From Nemophila menziesii (Eukaryota; Streptophyta; Magnoliopsida; Boraginales; Hydrophyllaceae), in contig JARWIR010000002.1 in the NCBI GenBank assembly GCA_029959085.1, positions 33,257,733 to 33,321,732 on the forward strand: a DNA stretch of 64,000 bases, given 5' to 3'. This document shows, piece after piece, positions 23,229-33,734 of the stretch. Under the pieces are notes generated by a model. It was not told the DNA's origin. It worked only from the letters and a program-made list of their open reading frames with translations, and made no database searches. The position numbers and the translations under genes are program-made. Every line of letters starts with the position of its first letter. Within the stretch, counting starts at the first letter, position 1.

Positions 23229-24130
23229 TTACTTAATACCTTGTATGATTCCAAGGTTATCAGAGGTGATAATTTTCTGCATACACGGAAAATTCTTGCT
23301 TAATTCCACAACTTTGAGAACAACATGAGTCTCTCCCTCAGTCGCCGAATCGCAGTATCTTGTAAAGGTATTCGTAGTGTTTTCCCTAGCATCTTTGTGG
23401 CTGCATATAATTCCAATGCCAGTTGGTTCGATTTTGTTTAAGAATGATGCGTCACAATAGAACATAATTTCTCCTCTATCTTCCTCATTAGTAGCATTAT
23501 CATCTCTATTATGTATACTTTCGAATCTTTGTCTTGTGTTGATTTCTTCCCACTCAATACCATAAAGCTCGTTCATGAGTTTGTTAGAGGAGGAAATAAT
23601 GTTTATAGCTTCAACTTTACTGTCCTCATGTAGAGCCTTCATTATAGATTTCCAGATATTCCATAAATTGATCATTATGAAATACCTAGCCTTTCCTTCT
23701 TCCCACCTACCTTTATTGAACGAGTGTATGATTTTTATAAACCACTTCTCAATGCTGAGATCCAAGTCCTCCTTGATTCTTATCTGCATAGGAGTTCCTG
23801 CCCATATTTCTTTACACATAGTACAACTAAGTAAAAGATGTTCTACCGTAGCTTCTTGTTGGTTACACCAAGGACAAGTCTTCGTATCTGATCATTTCCT
23901 TTTATAAAGGTTGGATCTAGTGGGTAACGCATTGTTGAAAACTCTCCACATAAACAACTTAATCTTTTTTGGGACATTAGATTTCCAAATAATTTTCCAG
24001 ATAGGAGATTTGTGAGATAGGTCATCATCAGTTGAAGACATGTTCTTCTATGAGAATTTTATATCCCGTTTTAGTATTATAGACTCCATCATTTGATAAA
24101 GGCCAAATAAATTTATCTTTCTCATTGGGA
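23229..24130 (-). pseudogene. ORF2 3' part of LINE L3: zf-RVT and RNase H
   Basis: Minus-strand remnants: 'DKFIWPLSNDGVYNTKTGYK' near 24070-24130, which is the pre-zf-RVT phrase of plant LINEs, then zf-RVT sequence near 23830-24028, and an open stretch 23229-23819. The last contains 'INLWNIWKSIM' and an RNase H domain with 'MFYCDASF', 'EGETHVVLKV' and 'IITSDNLGII', carrying the expected acidic residues. The RNase H end is truncated or shifted near 23229. It follows ORF1 without the missing RT, so this is a deletion derivative. Confidence 0.75.
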
Positions 24131-24940
24131 TCAAAGACATGAATTCCAATCATTATTAATGTGGAGACCATAGATAGGGTTAAATGGTGTGAATTTAGCC
24201 ACATTATCAATTCTACAAGATACCTTCCTCCTTTCATCAATGTCCTCAACCTTCTTAATACCCTTCACAGGACAGTCACCATATTGGTGGCCTATCTTCC
24301 CACATCTAAAACATAAAGACCCTGTATTCTCGTATTGAAACACCACCCATGATGCACCTTCTTCTTGTAATAAATATGTACTAGGGGGTAAAGGGTATTT
24401 AGTATTGAATTTTACCCTAAACCTCAAAATCTTTATGTTGCAATTTCGAACAACTGGGTAATCAACTACTTCCACCTTAATAAAACATTCCTCCAAAGCT
24501 TTTATAGTCTCAATATTATTCTGCTTAAATGCCAGGCCCCTAACTTGCACCCAAATTGAAGAATAGTCAGTAGAAATATCACTAAAATCTATTACCTGGT
24601 GCCAGATGGTCATACTCATGTGCATCTTCTGAAAGATGCTAGGTCTCATCTCCCAAACTCTTTTAAACTCTATTTCATTGAAGATTTCAAGTTTAAAAAG
24701 GTTGCTTCTGATCTCTGAAACTCTGAAATATCCTTGAATGCCCCATTTGTCCTCTATAAATTTTCGCAATTGGACTGTATAGACAGTGGTGTCTCCTATA
24801 ACTTTAAGGATGATGGCTTTCTCATCCTTCATGCTCTCCGCTAGTCTAGCTTTGATACCAATGTTGATGACACCTAGCTTTTTGAACTTTGGTTTTGTAA
24901 GTGGAATTATAGGAAGAGTGTGATACTCTCTAGTAGCCAT
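24131..24940 (-). CDS. ORF1 of LINE L3, DUF4283-type RNA-binding protein
   Basis: Intact frame of 269 residues from ATG at 24940. Residues about 35-150 match the general pattern of the DUF4283 domain of plant LINE ORF1 proteins ('WGIQGYFRVSEI', 'FKLEIFNEIEFKRVWEMRP', 'SSIWVQVRGLAF'). Residues 210-223 form a CCHC knuckle CFRCGKIGHQYGDC (C-x2-C-x4-H-x4-C). Such proteins bind the LINE transcript as a chaperone-like partner of the RT. The C-terminal end after residue 240 is probably not native, because the frame runs into the deletion junction with ORF2. It is the best preserved LINE protein in the window. Confidence 0.75.
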   Translation of the reverse strand: MATREYHTLPIIPLTKPKFKKLGVINIGIKARLAESMKDEKAIILKVIGDTTVYTVQLRKFIEDKWGIQGYFRVSEIRSNLFKLEIFNEIEFKRVWEMRPSIFQKMHMSMTIWHQVIDFSDISTDYSSIWVQVRGLAFKQNNIETIKALEECFIKVEVVDYPVVRNCNIKILRFRVKFNTKYPLPPSTYLLQEEGASWVVFQYENTGSLCFRCGKIGHQYGDCPVKGIKKVEDIDERRKVSCRIDNVAKFTPFNPIYGLHINNDWNSCL

Positions 24941-26115
24941 ATAAAGACATGTACTATTGCACCTGAGAGGAATTGAAAATATACAAGCTTACAAAGGAGA
25001 GGAGTGAGAAAAACAAAACAGAGAGAGAGGGAGAAAGAAGCGAGAAAGTACAACACCGAAACTGCAAAGGAGAAGAGATAGGAGGAGATGAAAGGTTAGA
25101 GAATAAATACTATTATGGGGGGTTATATAGAAGGCCAAATCTTCGCGTGAAGCAGCAATAATGAACTTTAAGTTGGAAGGGTGCCTCGATTTCTCCCTGT
25201 AGCCTGAGTAGTGTTGATGAGAACAAGATAGGACTAATTGCATTTTCTTGATCTTTGTTTCGCCGTCTTTACTCTGGAAAGATATCATTATTACTCTCGT
25301 AAATGATGAACCGTTGATCAGTTTCGATTTCTTATGGCTTAGCTGTGCACGCCACATCTGTTCCTTAATGATTTTTGCACAACCCAATACCAATTCATCT
25401 ATGCTATCTAACCTCCTTCCTTTTGCAGACTTAGACAAAACAGTAAAGCAAAAAAAGGGAGCAAAAATACTTATCTTATCACAGAGCCCCAATTCAGTAA
25501 ACCGATTATAGAATTAACCCTAGGGTTAATGATTCTCCCTAAACTCCAGTGTCGATAACTGGTTTGTTTAACCCCAGAAGCTCTACTCTTTCGCAGATCA
25601 TTACCTAGCCTTAGATACAAGATTTAGAAGAGTATTTGCAAAAAACATCGATTACTGCTAAGGTTAAGAACCCCAAACCTAAACTAGAGCCGTCAGAAGT
25701 TAATCCCATATCCCAAGTGGAACGAGAGGTAGATTGTGTGAGACCCTCTGCACGCGTGCACCAAAACAAACCAGAAAATGGAGAAAACGAAGCGTCTTCT
25801 CCAGCCTCAAAATCAAAACCGAGATTTTTTTTAGGAGAGAAGCGAGAGAGAGAGTCGTAAAACTAGAGAGAGAAAATTCGTTTTTAAATAAATTAGTGTT
25901 TTCCTAAATTTCCTCTTCGTTTTCTCTTATTCCTAAGGGTAGAAAGAGGACAACCGACTAAGTTGCCAAATAGAAGTTTCTTGGCACATTGTTTGGTAAC
26001 TGGGATACTTGTATTACTCCCCAGTTGACCACTATCTTAAATTTGGAGTCCGATCGTATAGATATGGGTTAAACTTTGTAACCATTTTTCATGATTTCTA
26101 TATATTTATGCATTT
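24941..26115. other. Probable LINE L3 leader and LINE L2 tail; no gene seen
   Basis: No supported coding region. Purine-rich runs at 25010-25070 and 25845-25878 read as CT-rich leader on the minus strand and fit the 5' part of LINE L3. The stretch 25890-26115 is AT-rich, ends in an A run, and may be the 3' end of LINE L2. Frames of 60-167 codons here lack family resemblance or a proper ATG. Confidence 0.4.
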
Positions 26116-26125
26116 AAAAAAAAAA
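26116..26125 (+). repeat. A run, possible poly(A) tail of LINE L2
   Basis: Ten consecutive A directly before LINE L4 sequence begins. Its position fits the tail of L2 into which L4 inserted. Confidence 0.4.
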
Positions 26126-27142
26126 GTAAATATGCAAATCAAAGAAGAATGGAGGCTTGGGTATAAGAAGCGCTACAATCTGGCGTTATTAGCAAAGTTA
26201 GGGTGGAAAATGCTACAAGGTGAACATTCGGTTGCGTGGGTGGATAATTTGAGAAGTAAATACTTCAAAGACGGGGTTTTGAACCGGGTCCAAAACGGAA
26301 GTGAATCAAATGCTTGCAAAGCTATACTAGCAGGTGTTAATGCAATCCGTGATGGTAAGTATAGTAAATGATGAGGAGGGTTCAAGAATAGTTTGGAAGC
26401 TAGAGAAATCGGGTTTATTCTCCGTGAAATCTGTGTTTTTGAGCATGGAAGAATATGAGAATGTCATGCCGTTCAATTGGGATATTATTATATGGAAATT
26501 AAAGTGCTCCCAAAAGATCTGTGTATTCTTATGGCGAATAGCCTTGAACCGGGTAGCTACATCGGAAAACTTATATAAAAGAAAAGTGATCGATTCCCGA
26601 AAGTGCAATGTGTGCGGAGCCGAAAGGGAAGATTTATACCATGTTTTTATACAATGTAAGATAGCTTGTGTAGTTTGGAACTTACTTGGGTTTGAAACAG
26701 GTTGGAGAAGAGCCCCTGGAATGGCGCGAACTTGAGCTGCTGCTGCTGCTTTTTGGAGTGAGTCAGGAGCTGCTGGAAATGAATATGCTCCTGTCGCTGA
26801 GTTGATGAACAGGAGGGGCGCTGCTACCGCTGGAGCTCGAGCTCAAGCTGCTGATGCTGAGGATGGAACCGAGCAAGCTGCTGTCTCGGTGGAGCTACCT
26901 GCTGCAGCACACGAGTCCGGCCTGGACATGCGAGATATGGAGGCGCACGAGAGGACTCATTTGATGTCTCTAAATAACCAGTGGAGACAAGATAGAGCCG
27001 CTGAAATTTCTGTAGCTCATTCTTTGTTTTCTGCAGCAACTCCGAATGGCACTCAGGGACAAGGACCTACTGTACCAAGTGCAATAATGACTTGGCTAGA
27101 GTCACACCTTCGCTCAAAAGCCCGAATAGCTGGAATTGATTG
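26126..27142 (+). pseudogene. LINE L4, RT end and zf-RVT, with alanine-rich insert
   Basis: Starts with RT thumb sequence ('YNLALLAKLGWKMLQGE', 'LRSKYFKDG', 'AILAGVNAIRDG' at 26160-26360). After a frame change near 26355 comes a zf-RVT domain ('IVWKLEKSGLFSVKSVFLSM', 'KICVFLWRIALNRVATSENL', then 'CNVCGAEREDLYHVFIQC' near 26608-26660). One TGA at 26733-26735 is followed, in the same frame, by about 135 codons of alanine-rich, GC-rich sequence (26736-27142) that is not usual in LINEs. The frame then reaches the Sirevirus-like insertion at 27143 and resumes at 32906. The continuity of frame across that insertion confirms both boundaries. Confidence 0.78.
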
Positions 27143-28939
27143 TGTTGGCATATAGCCTCCCTTAATAGGTTGTTTTAATGTGACAAATCCTCTTGTGTTT
27201 AGTGTGCTAATTACCTTTGTTATATACATTCTATCTTGCACTCTAATTCATCAAAAAGAGCATCTTTATCATTTAGATCAAAGCTTTATTGTTTTATCTT
27301 AAGAAACTAATTCTCTCACAAATGCTATTAACTTTATCTTTGTGTACATTGAGAATTAGCTTTAGTGATCAACTACAAAGTGTATAAGAATGATGTCCTC
27401 TACAACTCTCGTGAAGAAAGCTTTCTAATCCGAGCATCATAGAAAAAGATATACTCACTAGAAGGTGTTTTAAACCTTTGGTGCGGTACACCGGAGTACA
27501 CCTACGGTACACCGCAATACCACGGACCAAAGCACGGTGCATAGACCAGTCCGACCAGAGAGCTAAGTTTCTACGCGGTACACCGGACGGAAACGCGGTA
27601 CACCGCAGCATCCCGGACCAGTCCCACGGTGCACTAGATGGCCCGACCAGTAAGCTCAGAAAAACTGCACGGTACACCGGACCTTTGTCACGGTACACCG
27701 GACCACTACACGGAGCAGGCATGCGGTACAGTACATAGTCCGACCAGTAAGCTCAAAAGTCAGTCGAACAGTCACGCGGTGCACCGGACCCTACCCGCGG
27801 TACACCGCACGACAGGGTTTCAGCTCTATTACTAGAGGACAAAGCTTATACCCGTTGGAGAGAAAATAGATCCGTTAGATAGAAGCTTATATGACCGTTG
27901 GGAGCATTTTGCAGCTATATATTGAAGGTCTTTCAAGGCTACAAATACACCTTCAACCCATATACACTTAGGGGCTTAATTGTTATCATCCAAGAAGGTG
28001 TCAAGAGCTTCATAGTTCATATCCACTCAATTAAGGAGTTAATCCAAGGAGCTATCAAAGCTATTATCTACTCAAAGAGGAGTTTACAAGCTTATAGTCA
28101 TATCTACTCTTTAGGAGATTATCTAGCAAAGTTGTTTGCACCCCTTTAAGCACTTTGTATCTATCCTCTTAAGTCTAGGTCTTGTAATAGATAGATTAAG
28201 AGAGAATTCAAGTATAGGGAGTATACTTGGTATCCTTGTGTTGAGATAGCATAAGTGTTTGAGTATCGGGAGTATACTTGGTGTCCTTGTGTTGCGATAG
28301 CACAAGTGTTTGTCCTTCGTGTTATCGAAGAGGTTGTAAGGGTTATTGTGTTCTCGACCCGGTTAAGAGAGACACGGGAGCTTAGTGAAAAGCTTGAAAT
28401 CCTAAGGAGGCTTCCTTAGGTAGTGGATGTAGGGAAACCGAACCACTATAAATCGTGTGTATCTTTCTATCCCTACTCTATTTACTTTCCGCACTTTATA
28501 TGTTTGATAATATGCTAGTATGAATATTGTGATATTGATTATCTAGTTTATCTAACATATTGTCATCTAGAGTAGTAAGAGATTAGAAACTCATTTTACT
28601 TGATAAAATGCTTATATGAATAGTTTGATAATATTGTCTTTTAGGATTATCTAGTTCATGACTATTTAGTTTGATTATATGCTTACTAGTATGAATATCG
28701 TGATTATGTTTATCTAGCTAATCAAACTTTGGTCTTCTAAGTTAGTAAGAGAATAGATAATCGATTTACTTGTTTAACTTATATATCGAACCTTTAACTT
28801 ACCTTTGCATGATCCTATAAGAGTTTGATATAATTAGTTGACTTAGAAGTTTTCTCTTAAACTTATAATTGTCCGAAAGATTTTTAATTAGGCATTAATC
28901 TTATTAGTAATCCTATTCACCCCCCCTCTAGGACTTTCA
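27143..28939 (+). repeat. 5' LTR of Sirevirus-like element
   Basis: Contains eight copies of a 13-mer with core CGGTNCACCG between 27483 and 27809, then a TATA-like 'tatatatt' at 27916-27923, so the cluster lies just upstream of the presumed LTR promoter. It ends in a C run and 'aggactttca'. Open frames inside (27369-27722 and others) recur exactly in the 3' LTR because the LTRs are duplicates, and are not genes. Confidence 0.92.
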
Positions 28940-31102
28940 ATTGGTATCAGAGCCTAACTCTACGTGAATAGCTTAACCGTTAGTAGAGTAAACGATTTGG
29001 AATTTAATCTTTTGGAAGTGTTGTTTTCTACACAACCTCCATTCTCTTTGTAGGTGATCGTTACTTTGCTTGGAGGAAACTAATGGAAGAATTAATATAC
29101 GAAAGAACGCTCAAATCTCGAAAAAGGAAAATCCGGTGATTTCTTTTCTTTTTCTCGTATATTTACTTTGCGTTCCTCCTTATGGCTTGTGCTTATATTT
29201 ATGAATTTGTTGTGAATTGATTAGTTGTGTTTATCATGTTTTATCTTGGGATATTATCTTGTGATACTTATCATTGTTTTAAATGTTATTAGTGTTATTG
29301 CATCTAATTCTCATGAATGATGTTTTTGCTCTTTAGCTCTTAGAATTTTGGTAATTGCTTTTTAGTCCCCAAAATTTTCAAAATTGCACTTTGACCCCTC
29401 ATAGTTATTATATTCTCCAAAGTGTCATAGTTTGGACTTCATAATCTTTCTCTTGTAAAATTTGCCATTTTAGTTCATATCTTTGAAAAATTGCATTTTT
29501 AGTCCCTACTATGTGAAATTGATTTTTAGTCCCTCAACGATTATAAATTGCACTTTTTATTATACTAGTCCTTATATCTTTTTAAAAGTGCCTATTAATT
29601 GATAAAAGGGAAAAAGATCAAAGATATTAGTTTACTCTTTCAAATCTTATTTTATCTTTGATCACAAACTTGCATTTTCATATGGGTGAGTTTTTAACGA
29701 AATTGCTTTTCAAAATATTTTTCCGATAATCTTTTGCATTTTCCATAGCATTTCAAAAATGTTTTTATGCATAGTATTATGGGAATTTTATCCATTATTT
29801 GTCATTAGCTCATTTGCATGAATTTGCTTTGCTTACTATCTTTATGATGTGCTTCATTATGTGCTTATATGGTTTATTCCCTATTGTGCTAATATCTTGT
29901 ATAACTTGACCTTTTCATGCTTAAAATTGCTTACTTTTTACATTGGGTCTCTTTGTACTTTTTAGAAAATATAGGGGTATTTATGAAATAAACTGCTTTA
30001 TGTGTTTTCGGGATTTCCACGTTGAATCTTTTCAAAACAAAAGCATTTTTAGTTGTTTTAAAATATCTCTATACTATTGGGGAGTTTTCGTATTAACTTC
30101 GGGTGTTTATGCAAATTGCCTATTTTCAAAATCTCTCTTCTTACTCCTTTTGGTCGAGCTTTAGTGCGGTGCACCGCAACAATGGTCCGGTACACCGCAA
30201 TTTGGGGTTTATTGTTCTATCTTGCATTATGGTCCCTATTGGTTGAAAATATTGCATTGTGATACCTATAGGTTGAAAAATATTGATTTTAGATCCCTAT
30301 TGTTTGAACAAGTTGCATTTAGCTTTCTTATGCTTGAAAATTAGACCTAGGTCCCTATTGTCTTGAGAAAGTTATACTTAGGTCCTTGAAAGTTTTTCAA
30401 AATTGCGTTTAGTCCCTAAACTTTTGGAAAATTCATCTTGACCCTTTTGCTTTTCAAAAATGACAATTTACCCCATGATTTCTTAAAATTGATTCAAATA
30501 TTCTTATTGGTAAAAAGGGGAGAAATTATTGGTCAAACTTTTCAAAATTGAAACAAACACTCTATGCATTTCGTGATAGGGAGTTTTTAGTAAATTATCT
30601 TTAAAAACTAAAATGCTAGATTAATCGTTTGCACTAATCGTTTATCTTATAATTGCACTAATCGTTTGCATTGTTAGAAAGCTTATAAGATGAAAACCTA
30701 TCGATCAAGAAGTTGGTAAAATGTCTCCATCCCTTATCTTTTTATGCTTTGCAATTGTTGATCTTTGTGCATCTCAAATTAAAATGTTTTAATTGCTCTT
30801 TAACCTTTGATCTCTCTATGTTGTTTTTCAAAAATCTATTCACTTGAGTTTTTAGCTCTTCTTTGATTATTTGCTTGATCTTATTATCCCGTCTTTTTGA
30901 TGAAGACAAAGGGGGAGAAATATGTGCACTAAAACTTTCAAAATTGCACTTTTAAATACTCACAAATGCATTTCACATCTTATATTCATGTTTACTTAAA
31001 TGCTTATTGTGAGGGGGAGCTATATTTGATAAGAGCTTATACTTTCATATCATTCCTAAGGTGTTTTAGTGAAGGATTTGTCATCATCAAAAAGGGGGAG
31101 AT
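28940..31102 (+). other. Internal region of Sirevirus-like element, no coding capacity
   Basis: Primer site TGGTATCAGAGC at 28942-28953. No frame longer than about 75 codons and no gag or pol motif. Between 29340 and 30480 short degenerate units built on 'tagtccct' or 'ggtccctatt', often next to 'caaaattgca', recur about every 40-60 bp. Two palindromic CGGTNCACCG sites occur near 30163-30200. Purine tracts at 30513, 30905, 31012 and 31091 resemble multiple polypurine tracts, the last being functional by position. Confidence 0.75.
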
Positions 31103-32900
31103 TGTTGGCATATAGCCTCCCTTAATAGGTTGTTTTAATGTGACAAATCCTCTTGTGTTTAGTGTGCTAATTACCTTTGTTATATACATTCTATCTTGCA
31201 CTCTAATTCATCAAAAAGAGCATCTTTATCATTTAGATCAAAGCTTTATTGTTTTATCTTAAGAAACTAATTCTCTCACAAATGCTATTAACTTTATCTT
31301 TGTGTACATTGAGAATTAGCTTTAGTGATCAACTACAAAGTGTATAAGAATGATGTCCTCTACAACTCTCGTGAAGAAAGCTTTCTAATCCGAGCATCAT
31401 AGAAAAAGATATACTCACTAGAAGGTGTTTTAAACCTTTGGTGCGGTACACCGGAGTACACCTACGGTACACCGCAATACCACGGACCAAAGCACGGTGC
31501 ATAGACCAGTCCGACCAGAGAGCTAAGTTTCTACGCGGTACACCGGACGGAAACGCGGTACACCGCAGCATCCCGGACCAGTCCCACGGTGCACTAGATG
31601 GCCCGACCAGTAAGCTCAGAAAAACTGCACGGTACACCGGACCTTTGTCACGGTACACCGGACCACTACACGGAGCAGGCATGCGGTACAGTACATAGTC
31701 CGACCAGTAAGCTCAAAAGTCAGTCGAACAGTCACGCGGTGCACCGGACCCTACCCGCGGTACACCGCACGACAGGGTTTCAGCTCTATTACTAGAGGAC
31801 AAAGCTTATACCCGTTGGAGAGAAAATAGATCCGTTAGATAGAAGCTTATATGACCGTTGGGAGCATTTTGCAGCTATATATTGAAGGTCTTTCAAGGCT
31901 ACAAATACACCTTCAACCCATATACACTTAGGGGCTTAATTGTTATCATCCAAGAAGGTGTCAAGAGCTTCATAGTTCATATCCACTCAATTAAGGAGTT
32001 AATCCAAGGAGCTATCAAAGCTATTATCTACTCAAAGAGGAGTTTACAAGCTTATAGTCATATCTACTCTTTAGGAGATTATCTAGCAAAGTTGTTTGCA
32101 CCCCTTTAAGCACTTTGTATCTATCCTCTTAAGTCTAGGTCTTGTAATAGATAGATTAAGAGAGAATTCAAGTATAGGGAGTATACTTGGTATCCTTGTG
32201 TTGAGATAGCATAAGTGTTTGAGTATCGGGAGTATACTTGGTGTCCTTGTGTTGCGATAGCACAAGTGTTTGTCCTTCGTGTTATCGAAGAGGTTGTAAG
32301 GGTTATTGTGTTCTCGACCCGGTTAAGAGAGACACGGGAGCTTAGTGAAAAGCTTGAAATCCTAAGGAGGCTTCCTTAGGTAGTGGATGTAGGGAAACCG
32401 AACCACTATAAATCGTGTGTATCTTTCTATCCCTACTCTATTTACTTTCCGCACTTTATATGTTTGATAATATGCTAGTATGAATATTGTGATATTGATT
32501 ATCTAGTTTATCTAACATATTGTCATCTAGAGTAGTAAGAGATTAGAAACTCATTTTACTTGATAAAATGCTTATATGAATAGTTTGATAATATTGTCTT
32601 TTAGGATTATCTAGTTCATGACTATTTAGTTTGATTATATGCTTACTAGTATGAATATCGTGATTATGTTTATCTAGCTAATCAAACTTTGGTCTTCTAA
32701 GTTAGTAAGAGAATAGATAATCGATTTACTTGTTTAACTTATATATCGAACCTTTAACTTACCTTTGCATGATCCTATAAGAGTTTGATATAATTAGTTG
32801 ACTTAGAAGTTTTCTCTTAAACTTATAATTGTCCGAAAGATTTTTAATTAGGCATTAATCTTATTAGTAATCCTATTCACCCCCCCCTCTAGGACTTTCA
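31103..32900 (+). repeat. 3' LTR of Sirevirus-like element
   Basis: Exact partner of 27143-28939 apart from one additional C near 32887. Followed by GATTG, after which the LINE L4 frame resumes. Confidence 0.93.
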
Positions 32901-32905
32901 GATTG

Positions 32906-33719
32906 GCCCTACGTTTCCATTGCCGCTATTTGGGTAATATGGATCAAGAGAAACCGGGTATTATTTAGTGAAGAAAATAGTTTACTGCACACATTAGAAC
33001 TTAAAAAGGAAATATTTTCGCTCGCTAGTAATTTTATATTAGCGTGGGGAAAGAGCTTTGATGGGGGAATAGTTAAGGTAACTAGAAATATAATGGTTAA
33101 ATGGGTGAAGCCGAGTATTGGGCTCAAACTTAACATCGACGGAAGTTTTATAGCCGAGGAAGAAATGGCAGGTATAGGAGGTATTGTAAGAGATAAATAT
33201 GGCTCCTATATCTCGGGCTTCATGGGTTCTTGCATCGCGATATCCCCTTTTATTTCAGAATTGCTTGCCCTACATTTTGGCATTAGATGGGCTATTAATA
33301 GAGGGTACACAGAGATAGTTATTGAAACAGATTCAGAGGAGCTCCATGCGCTAGTGAAGGGCGGTGGGAACTCAACTCGCTATGAGATGGACTCGAGGAA
33401 GCTCCATGCGCTAGTGAAGGGCGGTGGGAGCTTAGGTAGTCGCTGTGTTTCAATTATAAAGGTCTGTTGTGTGTTATTGAGCAGCTTTCCAAGTTTACAA
33501 GTGAACCATATATTCCGAGAAGCTAACTTCTGTGCTGATAAGCTAGCAAAAGAAGGGGCATACATGAATGCTCAACCAGTGGACCTTAACGAACCTCCTG
33601 ATTATCTTTGGACACTTATTACAAAGGACATAAGCGAGCGTGCAACTGTTAGAGTTGTACTTGATTTTAAATACGAACTTTCTATTCGTGTACTTTGTAT
33701 GTTCTTACCGGCTTTTTAA
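32906..33719 (+). pseudogene. LINE L4 continuation: RNase H domain
   Basis: Open in the frame that was interrupted at 27142. It begins with the linker phrase 'IAAIWVIWIKRNRVLFSEEN' and continues into a plant LINE RNase H domain: 'GLKLNIDGSF' (Asp) near 33120-33150, 'ISELLALHFGIRWA' (Glu) near 33255-33295, 'EIVIETDSEELHALV' (Asp), and 'FREANFCADKLAKEGA' (Asp) near 33515-33560. A 60-bp in-frame tandem duplication doubles 'LHALVKGGG' (33331-33450). Stop at 33717-33719, then only 15 bp before a run of 18 A. Apart from the TGA at 26733 and the copia insertion, the C-terminal half of this LINE ORF is open. Confidence 0.82.
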
Positions 33720-33734
33720 AGCCTCTTATGTATG

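Larger units (their letters stand above)
22959..25890 (-). mobile_element. LINE L3, minus strand, internally deleted
   Basis: Reverse-oriented LINE within L2. Its 3' end is a T run (11 T at 22959-22969). From the 5' side it carries a CT-rich leader (25870 down to 24941 on the minus strand), ORF1 (24131-24940), and then directly the zf-RVT and RNase H end of ORF2. The endonuclease and nearly all of RT are missing, so about 3 kb were lost internally. The 5' limit near 25890 is estimated from the 'ctctctctc' leader, and I found no convincing target duplication. Confidence 0.6.
27143..32900 (+). mobile_element. Non-autonomous Sirevirus-like Ty1/copia element
   Basis: LTRs of 1797 and 1798 bp (TGTTGG...TTTCA) flank 2.16 kb of internal DNA with no gag or pol. 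A perfect 5-bp target duplication GATTG lies at 27138-27142 and 32901-32905. The primer site is complementary to initiator Met-tRNA (28942-28953), the polypurine tract 'aaagggggagatt' touches the 3' LTR, and further AGGGGGAG-like tracts lie upstream. Repeated polypurine tracts and a 'gttggcatat' LTR start fit the Sirevirus genus. The two LTRs are identical by line-by-line reading except for one extra C in a C run, so insertion is recent. It must have been mobilised by proteins from an autonomous relative. Confidence 0.92.

Noticed and set aside
24989..25492. 167-codon minus-strand frame with a hydrophobic C terminus as a host membrane protein.
   Set aside because: It lies in the probable leader of LINE L3, its hydrophobic part is the translation of a CT-rich run, and no family was recognised.
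27369..28149. Frames in the LTR of the copia element that recur exactly 3960 bp later, looking like a duplicated gene.
   Set aside because: The exact recurrence is the LTR pair. The frames have no family resemblance and run through the palindrome cluster.
28942..28953. Initiator Met-tRNA similarity as a tRNA gene.
   Set aside because: Only a 12-base complement next to an LTR end, which is the primer binding site. No cloverleaf is present. The same reasoning applies to the tRNA-Asp match at 3771-3788.
29340..30480. Spaced repeats of the copia internal region as a CRISPR-like array.
   Set aside because: Units are degenerate, spacing is irregular, and the context is a plant retrotransposon.
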